The notes under the pieces are model-generated. The model was not told the origin of the DNA. It saw only the letters and a list, made by a program, of their open reading frames with translations, and searched no databases. The translations under genes and the position numbers were made by a program. Below are positions 5,695 through 10,455 of a stretch of 10,455 nt of DNA, piece by piece (position 1 is the first letter of the stretch; every line of letters starts with the position of its first letter). This stretch comes from Spirochaetales bacterium (GTDB lineage: Bacteria; Spirochaetota; Spirochaetia; Sphaerochaetales; Sphaerochaetaceae): the NCBI GenBank assembly GCA_012519125.1, contig JAAYQY010000081.1, positions 1-10,455 of the forward strand, in the 5' to 3' direction.

Positions 5695-6098
5695 ATTCCA
5701 CCCCCTGCTTCGCTTTCCACCAGATGAGATGCAAGCTCAGCTATCGTAACCTGCTTGGAAAAATCGACAACGGCACTCTGGAGCAAAGCCCAGATCTGAT
5801 GGGTCTTGCAGGCGTCGGTGCGTTCGCACCCTTTGCAAGGAACAGGCTCGAAATCACCCTCACTTGCTGAAAGCACCTCTTGACAGGTGATATCAGGACG
5901 GGCAAGTCGGTACCCTCCCTGCACACCACGCTCAGCTTCCACCAGCTCAGCTTTGCGAAGAGGAATCATCAGCTGCTCAAGATAGCCACTGCTGATGCCA
6001 GTTGCTTCACTGATGCTGCGAATGCTGCAATTCTCCCTGCATGTTGCCAGATACACCAAGGTTTGCAGGGAATATCTACCTTTTGTCGATAATTTCAT
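5691..6098 (-). CDS. Rrf2 family transcriptional regulator with Fe-S-type ligands
   Basis: A 135-residue winged-helix regulator: MKLSTKGRYSLQTLVYLA, helix-turn-helix with GISSGYLEQLMIPLRKA (34-50), and wing GVQGGYRLAR (58-67). The effector region holds PCKGCERTDACKTHQIW, with Cys88, Cys91, Cys97 and His100, closely resembling the three-Cys plus His cluster ligands of IscR. It probably binds a [2Fe-2S]-type cluster and senses iron-sulfur, oxygen or NO status; the spacing CxxCx5CxxH differs slightly from E. coli IscR. It is the first gene of the minus-strand unit and overlaps the second Rrf2 gene by 4 bases. ATG 6098 has no recognisable Shine-Dalgarno and sits 6 bases after a predicted -10, so its mRNA may be leaderless. 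It diverges from the AbrB-type permease gene, sharing a 154-base control region. Confidence 0.9.
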   Translation of the reverse strand: MKLSTKGRYSLQTLVYLATCRENCSIRSISEATGISSGYLEQLMIPLRKAELVEAERGVQGGYRLARPDITCQEVLSASEGDFEPVPCKGCERTDACKTHQIWALLQSAVVDFSKQVTIAELASHLVESEAGGGI

Positions 6099-6104
6099 AT
6101 CTAG

Positions 6105-6133
6105 AAGGTATCAGTAGCCTGTGTCCACGTCAA
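6105..6133 (-). promoter_or_regulatory. Predicted promoter of the Rrf2 pair
   Basis: TTGACG (6133-6128), a 17-base spacer, TACCTT (6110-6105) preceded by TGA, an extended -10. Six bases (CTAGAT) separate it from ATG 6098. The -35 is close to consensus. The palindrome at 6145-6154 lies about 12 bases upstream of it. Confidence 0.5.
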
Positions 6134-6144
6134 TACCAACAAAA

Positions 6145-6154
6145 TTGTATACAA
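6145..6154. promoter_or_regulatory. Perfect 10-base palindrome TTGTATACAA between divergent promoters
   Basis: TTGTATACAA is a perfect inverted repeat centred at 6149/6150. It lies between the -35 of the rrf2 promoter (6128-6133) and the -35 of the permease promoter (6159-6164), so one bound dimer could affect both. It is a candidate operator for one of the Rrf2 proteins or another regulator. Confidence 0.35.
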
Positions 6155-6158
6155 ATGA

Positions 6159-6187
6159 TTCACCTTCACTAAATGCTGTGCTACAAT
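6159..6187 (+). promoter_or_regulatory. Predicted promoter of the AbrB-type permease gene
   Basis: TTCACC (6159-6164), a 17-base spacer, and TACAAT (6182-6187) preceded by TGC, an extended -10. Transcription would start near 6194, giving a leader of about 59 bases that contains a hairpin and the AAGGA ribosome binding site at 6242-6246. Confidence 0.5.
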
Positions 6188-6210
6188 GCTCCTACTTATC
6201 ACAACGGGTG

Positions 6211-6234
6211 AGCGGGATACAAGCCTGTTCCGCT
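6211..6234 (+). other. Hairpin in the permease mRNA leader
   Basis: AGCGGGA (6211-6217) pairs with TTCCGCT (6228-6234) through 7 base pairs, one of them G-U, around a 10-base loop. No T run follows, so it is not a terminator. It lies 7 bases upstream of the ribosome binding site and may stabilise the leader or modulate translation; I do not recognise a riboswitch class. Confidence 0.3.
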
Positions 6235-6252
6235 GAGAATCAAGGAATCCTT

Positions 6253-7284
6253 ATGAATTTGCTTCTGTATCTGCTTATACTGCATATTGTGGGAACTGCC
6301 GGAGGACTTTTTCTACGAAAATTCCGGCTCCCAGCAGGAGCTCTTGTTGGGGCTTTGCTTGCCGCAATGTTGATCAACAGTGTGTATACAACAGACCTTT
6401 TGTATCCTTATGAACTGAGATTATTCATACAAATCCTCTCCGGCCTGGTTATCGGGACACGGTTCACCCGTTCTGACATCCGCTCGCTGCGCAGCATGGC
6501 TCTTCCTGTGTTCATCCTCATGACCGTACTGCTTGCAACAAACCTGTTGTTTGCCTTCATCATGGAGTACTCCACTGAGCTGAGCTTCATGACATCCTTT
6601 TTTGCATGTGCACCGGGGGGAGTCTCCGATCTCGCCCTCGTAGCTACTGACTTCGGTGCAGTTATGGAGCATGTTGCCCTTCTGCAGCTCTTCCGTTTGG
6701 TCACCGTAATCCTGGTCTTCCCTCCCATGATACGGAAGATGCTTGGCATCGGCTCACAGGCAAAGGAGAAAACGCTTGTGCTCACACGCAAGGAAGGAAC
6801 CATTCCCTATCATATGTTGACCTTCCTCTGTGCCTTGTCAGGAGGTCTGGCCTTCCATGCGCTCTCCATCCCTGCGGGGGCCATCCTTGGTGCCATCCTG
6901 GCGGTGGCAGTGCTGAACCTTGGCTCGGACAGGGCGTCCTATCCACTATCACTGAAAGTGATGGTCCAGATAGCTGCCGGCACCTACATAGGAAGCAGAA
7001 TCACCCTCAGTTCCTTCGCTTCGATGCATATATTGCTTGTACCCGCACTGATTTTGGTTGTGGAGCTCTTCTTCATGGCCTTTGTTGCTGCCTTCATCCT
7101 GCACAAAGTCTGTCACCTGAGCTGGGCGACCGCCCTCTTTTCAGCAACTCCCGGAGGAATCCAGGAGATGGGACTGATCAGTGACGAGCTGGGCCTGGAA
7201 ACCCCCAAGATTGTCCTGATGCACACCTTTCGCATCCTGGCAGTCCTAGGGGTTCTTCCATTCATGGCCGGCCTGTTCGGGTGA
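6253..7284 (+). CDS. AbrB-family integral membrane protein (putative transporter)
   Basis: A 343-residue, strongly hydrophobic inner-membrane protein with roughly ten transmembrane helices and a clear internal duplication typical of the Gram-negative AbrB (ammonia monooxygenase-like) family. Matching blocks are RLPAGALVGALL (25-36) with SIPAGAILGAIL (205-216), QILSGLVIGTRF (60-71) with QIAAGTYIGSRI (239-250), and CAPGGVSDLALVATDFG (119-135) with ATPGGIQEMGLISDELG (298-314). A charged loop around 163-183 (QAKEKTLVLTRKEG) links the halves. The substrate is not established for the family. ATG 6253 is chosen because AAGGA (6242-6246) lies 6 bases before it and the first helix begins there; upstream in-frame codons are leader. 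It diverges from the two Rrf2 regulators, which hints at a sulfur- or stress-related substrate, but that is inference. The stop is one base from the stop of the convergent DUF1846 gene, leaving no space for an independent terminator. Confidence 0.88.
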   Translation: MNLLLYLLILHIVGTAGGLFLRKFRLPAGALVGALLAAMLINSVYTTDLLYPYELRLFIQILSGLVIGTRFTRSDIRSLRSMALPVFILMTVLLATNLLFAFIMEYSTELSFMTSFFACAPGGVSDLALVATDFGAVMEHVALLQLFRLVTVILVFPPMIRKMLGIGSQAKEKTLVLTRKEGTIPYHMLTFLCALSGGLAFHALSIPAGAILGAILAVAVLNLGSDRASYPLSLKVMVQIAAGTYIGSRITLSSFASMHILLVPALILVVELFFMAFVAAFILHKVCHLSWATALFSATPGGIQEMGLISDELGLETPKIVLMHTFRILAVLGVLPFMAGLFG

Positions 7285-7285
7285 A

Positions 7286-8803
7286 TCAGGCAGGATTATA
7301 GAGATTCGAAGAGGGAAAGCGCGGGTCGCTGGTTACGTTGAGCACCAGCTTTCGCAGCCCTGAGGAGTCTCCTGAACTGGGAATGTGAGTCATATGCACT
7401 TCACAACCATTCAGCTGGGGAAGCACTGCTGAAGCTCTTTTTGCATCATCGCTGATGGCACAGCTCATGGCAAGGCAGATCAGCACCTCATCCAAGTTCA
7501 GGCTCACGCCCCTACCCTTCAGTACATCCCGTTTCATGGATGTTACCGATTTGACAATGGCGGGAGGAATCAGATCCACCTCATGGTCGATGTGGGCAAG
7601 CACCTTCACTGCATTGAGAATCAACGCTGATGAGGCATGCAAAAGCGGAGAGTTGCACCCGGTGACGATGGTTCCATCAGGAAGCTCGATTGCCGCAGCA
7701 CACACAATGCCATTGATGCCCTTCCCTCGCTCAATGCCGGATTCCAACGCAGCTGAAGCTGCCGGCACCACAGCCCTGTCTGCTGTGCTGAGTTTGGCAC
7801 CCTCCATGATGGAACGGCTTCGCTCCACCGTCTCCTTGCTCCCGATTCCCTGCACATACTCACAGGCGGCGCGGTAGTATCGTCGGATGATCTCCTGCTG
7901 CCCTGCTTTGCGGACCACCTGGTCGTCAATGATGCCATAGCCGCATCGGTTGACACCCATGTCAGTCGGGCTCTTGTAGATGCACTCCACTCCGGTAATC
8001 TTTGCCAGGATCCTGTTGAGCAAGGGATATGCCTCAAGGTCGCGAGAATAGTTCACGGTAATCTGGTTGTAGGCACTTGCGTGAAAGTGGTCGATGAGGT
8101 TTTTGTCACCAATGTCAGCAGTAGCACTCTCATAGGCGATGTTCACCGGATGGTCGATGGGAAGGTTCCAGATCGGAAAGGTTTCAAATTTCGAGTATCC
8201 GCTTCTCAGCCCGGCTTTGTAGTCGTGGTACATCTGGGAGAGACAGGTACCCAGCTTTCCAGACCCAGGGCCAGGAGCGGTGACAATGACCACCGGCCGG
8301 TCGGTCTCAATATAGGGATTGGCTCCATAGCCCTCGTCGCTTACGATAAGATCCACATCGTTGGGATATCCCCGGGTTGCCTTATGGGTGTAGACAGTAA
8401 TACCCCGTTGCTCGAGAATATTCTTGAACTGGATGGCGCCAGGCTCCTCATCAAAGCGGGTGATGACCACCTTGGTAACCTTCAGTCCCCACTTGGAGAA
8501 ATCGTCGATCATCTTGAAGACATCGGTATCATAGGTGATGCCGAAGTCACTGCGCATCTTGCGTCGCTCGATATCTCCACTATGGATGCAGATGATGACA
8601 TCTATCTGGTCCTTGAGTGACTGGAAGACCCGCATTTTCACATTCGGGTCAAAGCCTGGCAGCACACGCGCTGCATGATAGTCGAAGAGCAGCTTGCCTC
8701 CACACTCCAGATAGAGCTTGCCATCACTCATCTTCACCCGCTCGAGGATGTAGTGCCTCTGCTCCTCAAGATACTTCTCGTTGTCAAAACCTCTTGCTTT
8801 CAC
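7286..8803 (-). CDS. DUF1846 (UPF0371) family protein
   Basis: A 505-residue cytoplasmic protein recognised by its opening GFDNEKYLEEQRHYILERV, by LYLECGGKLLFDYHAARVLPGF (30-51), and by the central glycine-rich loop APGPGSGKLGTCLSQMYHDY (176-195), which looks like a phosphate- or nucleotide-binding loop. Further family blocks are SPTDMGVNRCGYGI (278-291) and GTIVTGCNSPLLHASSALILN (377-397). Members are about 500 residues, so this one is complete. The structure of a streptococcal homologue has been solved, but as far as I know no activity is assigned. It starts at GTG 8803 with AAGG (8814-8811) 7 bases upstream; an overlapping ATG at 8805 is out of frame. It is the last gene of the DAHP synthase / DJ-1 / DUF1846 unit, 10 bases after the DJ-1 stop. 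Confidence 0.93.
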   Translation of the reverse strand: MKARGFDNEKYLEEQRHYILERVKMSDGKLYLECGGKLLFDYHAARVLPGFDPNVKMRVFQSLKDQIDVIICIHSGDIERRKMRSDFGITYDTDVFKMIDDFSKWGLKVTKVVITRFDEEPGAIQFKNILEQRGITVYTHKATRGYPNDVDLIVSDEGYGANPYIETDRPVVIVTAPGPGSGKLGTCLSQMYHDYKAGLRSGYSKFETFPIWNLPIDHPVNIAYESATADIGDKNLIDHFHASAYNQITVNYSRDLEAYPLLNRILAKITGVECIYKSPTDMGVNRCGYGIIDDQVVRKAGQQEIIRRYYRAACEYVQGIGSKETVERSRSIMEGAKLSTADRAVVPAASAALESGIERGKGINGIVCAAAIELPDGTIVTGCNSPLLHASSALILNAVKVLAHIDHEVDLIPPAIVKSVTSMKRDVLKGRGVSLNLDEVLICLAMSCAISDDAKRASAVLPQLNGCEVHMTHIPSSGDSSGLRKLVLNVTSDPRFPSSNLYNPA

Positions 8804-8813
8804 ATTCCCACCT

Positions 8814-9359
8814 TCAATATTTCACTTGCTGAGCAATTTTGTCTGCCGTCTCTTGGTTGAACAACTTGGCAATGATAGCCAAGGAAAATGCAATGGCACT
8901 ACCGGCAGCCTGGGCGGTGATGAGATTGCCATCGGTGATGACCTTCTCATCGCTCAGCTTCAGCGATGGGCAGCGAGTCTCAGTGCCCGGATAGCCGGTT
9001 ACACGCTTGCCGTCAAGCAGTCCGGTTTTTCCCAGCACCACGGCAGGGGCAGCGCAGATTGCAGCAACCACACCGCTTTGCGCTGTCTTGATCACCGTCT
9101 CCAACACCTCAAAGGAGGCAGCCAGATGCTCAGAGCCCTGCCCTCCACCGGGAAGAACAACACAGTCGAAGGTCATGTCACGGCAATCGCCAAGCACCGT
9201 ATCAGCCTTGACCACCACAGCATGAGAACCCCTGACTTCAAGCGCGGCAAGACCGGCTACCGTCACCTTTGCACCACTTCGGCGAAGCAGATCGATCGGG
9301 CAGATTGCCTCAATCTCTTCAAATCCATCAGCAAGAATCACCAATACAGAGGGGACCAT
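8814..9359 (-). CDS. DJ-1/PfpI family protein
   Basis: A 181-residue class I glutamine-amidotransferase-like protein of the DJ-1/ThiJ group. The nucleophile elbow is AAICAAPAV with Cys102 (equivalent to human DJ-1 Cys106). The acidic partner is Glu17 in DGFEEIEA, matching DJ-1 Glu18, and LPGGGQGSEHL (69-79) forms the oxyanion-side loop. The third position, His126 in human DJ-1, is Tyr123 in VTGYPG, a common bacterial variant. Proposed activities of the group are glyoxalase III, deglycase or chaperone; which applies is unknown. ATG 9359 has a strong GGGAGG 5 bases upstream and lies 15 bases after the DAHP synthase stop, so the genes are very likely co-transcribed. Confidence 0.92.
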   Translation of the reverse strand: MVPSVLVILADGFEEIEAICPIDLLRRSGAKVTVAGLAALEVRGSHAVVVKADTVLGDCRDMTFDCVVLPGGGQGSEHLAASFEVLETVIKTAQSGVVAAICAAPAVVLGKTGLLDGKRVTGYPGTETRCPSLKLSDEKVITDGNLITAQAAGSAIAFSLAIIAKLFNQETADKIAQQVKY

Positions 9360-9374
9360 ATGAACCTCCCATCC

Positions 9375-10451
9375 TCAGAGTGGTTGGACAAAACCACCTT
9401 CGAGTCGAGCCTTGCGAAGCAATTCGCAAGCATGTACCAGTATGCGCTCGGTCTCTTCCCAACCGATGCACGCATCGGTTACCGAGACCCCGTACTTGAG
9501 CTGGGAAAGGTCGGAAGGAATCTTTTGGCAACCGGGAGCCAGATTACTCTCCAGCATGAAGCCTCTGATTGATTTCTCACCCCAGCAGACCTGGTCTATG
9601 ACGGTTCGGAGCACTCGTTTCTGTCGTTCGTAGTTCTTTCGTGAATTTGCATGGCTGCAATCGATGATGATGGCAGGATTCATCTCCTCCTTCTCCATCA
9701 GAAGGCGTGCACTCTCCACATCATCCTCATAGTAGTTTGGGCTGTCATCACCGCCGCGCAAGATCAAGTGACAGCAATCATTGCCTGTGGTGCGGAAGAT
9801 GGCGCTCGCCCCGTTTCCATCCATACCGATGAATGAGGCCGGCTGATGTGCACTCTTGATTGCGTTGATTGCGTTGACCAAATCCCCGCTGGTGCTGTTC
9901 TTGAATCCAACCGCTACGCTCAGGCCACTGGCAAGGTTGCGGTGTATCTGGCTTTCGGTCGTCCTTGCTCCGATACTCGACCAACTCATCAGTTCATCGA
10001 TGTATTGGGGAATGATGGGGTCGAGAACCTCACAACCAACCGGCAACCCCTCTTCGATGATCTTCAGCAAGAGGGAGCGGGCAAGTTCGATACCCCCGGC
10101 AATGTCATACGAACCATCCATAAGCGGGTCGAGGATCAAGCCTTTCCAGCCACCTACTGTCCTTGGTTTTTCAAAATACGTCCTCATGACGATGAACATC
10201 TCATCGGAGAGGGTTTCGGAGAGCTGTTTGAGCTTTCTCGCATACTCAAGGGCTGCAACGGGGTCATGCAGAGAACAGGGACCTACGATTGCGAGCAATC
10301 GCTGGTCCCTTCCTTGAATGATATCGTTGACTGTCTGCCGCGAGCGATGGATGAATGCAGCAGTTTCCTCATCAACAGGGTACTGCTTCACCAACTCCTC
10401 AGGAGTGGCAAGACTCTCCACCGCACGAATTCTGATATCTACGTTTGCCAT
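9375..10451 (-). CDS. aroF: 3-deoxy-7-phosphoheptulonate (DAHP) synthase, class I alpha (AroF/AroG/AroH type)
   Basis: A 358-residue enzyme condensing phosphoenolpyruvate and erythrose-4-phosphate, the first step of the shikimate pathway. Diagnostic blocks are VGPCSLHDP with metal ligand Cys59, FEKPRTVGGWKG (93-104), SIGARTTESQIHR (159-171), SGLSVAVGFKN (175-185), IIIDCSHANS with His267, GFMLESNL with Glu301, and YGVSVTDACIGWE with Asp326. The N-terminal extension and length are those of the feedback-regulated alpha subclass (about 350 residues). From memory, the ESN and KYGVSVTDACI segments look closer to the tyrosine-sensitive AroF than to AroG, but effector specificity cannot be fixed by eye. 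ATG 10451 has only four upstream bases in the window, so neither its ribosome binding site nor the operon promoter can be seen, and a slightly longer N-terminus cannot be excluded. It leads the operon with DJ-1 and DUF1846. Confidence 0.95.
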   Translation of the reverse strand: MANVDIRIRAVESLATPEELVKQYPVDEETAAFIHRSRQTVNDIIQGRDQRLLAIVGPCSLHDPVAALEYARKLKQLSETLSDEMFIVMRTYFEKPRTVGGWKGLILDPLMDGSYDIAGGIELARSLLLKIIEEGLPVGCEVLDPIIPQYIDELMSWSSIGARTTESQIHRNLASGLSVAVGFKNSTSGDLVNAINAIKSAHQPASFIGMDGNGASAIFRTTGNDCCHLILRGGDDSPNYYEDDVESARLLMEKEEMNPAIIIDCSHANSRKNYERQKRVLRTVIDQVCWGEKSIRGFMLESNLAPGCQKIPSDLSQLKYGVSVTDACIGWEETERILVHACELLRKARLEGGFVQPL

Positions 10452-10455
10452 GGTA

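Noticed and set aside
7271..7291. GCCTG/CAGGC hairpin at the permease/DUF1846 junction as a bidirectional terminator
   Set aside because: Only a 5-base-pair stem with an 11-base loop and no T run on either strand.
8081..8620. A 179-codon plus-strand open frame inside the DUF1846 gene
   Set aside because: Antisense to conserved DUF1846 blocks; low-information composition; no start signal.
8781..9572. A 263-codon plus-strand open frame across the DUF1846/DJ-1/DAHP synthase boundaries
   Set aside because: Antisense to three well-recognised genes and not resembling any family.
1..10455. Transfer RNA, ribosomal RNA, CRISPR arrays, insertion sequences or prophage genes
   Set aside because: None seen: coding sequence fills nearly the whole window, there are no regularly spaced repeats, and no transposase or integrase motifs were found.

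Overview
The window is a densely packed bacterial chromosomal segment of about 10.5 kb with ten genes and no RNA genes, insertion sequences or CRISPR array. No intergenic gap exceeds about 155 bases. Genes are on both strands, and two converging pairs end within a few bases of each other. The content fits an anaerobic or facultative heterotroph: a tandem pair of Rrf2 regulators beside cysteine synthase, a DUF1846 protein, a bacterial OGG1-type glycosylase and an AbrB-family permease. A Spirochaetota (Sphaerochaeta-like) or Clostridia-like host is my guess from gene content only; nothing in the sequence proves it.

Layout, left to right. (1) Minus strand 1-322: the N-terminal part of a cytidylate-kinase-like P-loop protein with no ordinary start codon, divergent from (2) a LacX-type aldose 1-epimerase (422-1279, plus). 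(3) A minus-strand cluster reading from 6098 down to 1276: an Rrf2 regulator with Fe-S-type ligands, a cysteine-free Rrf2 regulator (TTGA overlap), cysK, a 140-residue protein of unknown function, an OGG-type DNA glycosylase, and a glutamyl-tRNA reductase-like protein (ATGA overlap) joined in frame to a metal-dependent cyclase/formamidase-like domain. That last domain is split by a +1 frame change near 1596-1625. (4) A plus-strand AbrB-family membrane protein (6253-7284), divergent from the regulators. (5) A compact minus-strand operon at the right: DAHP synthase, a DJ-1/PfpI-family protein, then a DUF1846 protein, separated by 15 and 10 bases.

How they may work together: the two Rrf2 proteins probably control cysteine/sulfur or Fe-S status genes. 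cysK lies directly downstream of them, and its promoter carries a 20-base-spaced direct repeat that could be their operator. The AbrB-type permease shares their divergent control region, which holds a perfect 10-base palindrome. DAHP synthase starts aromatic amino acid synthesis; its operon partners are protein quality/stress-like (DJ-1) and uncharacterised (DUF1846).

Most worth a second look: the HemA-like/cyclase fusion and its frameshift, the missing standard start of the left-edge kinase-like gene, three minus-strand genes whose predicted extended -10 boxes lie only 5-6 bases before ATG with no proper Shine-Dalgarno (suggesting leaderless mRNAs), and an epimerase with Asn where the family's catalytic His normally sits.
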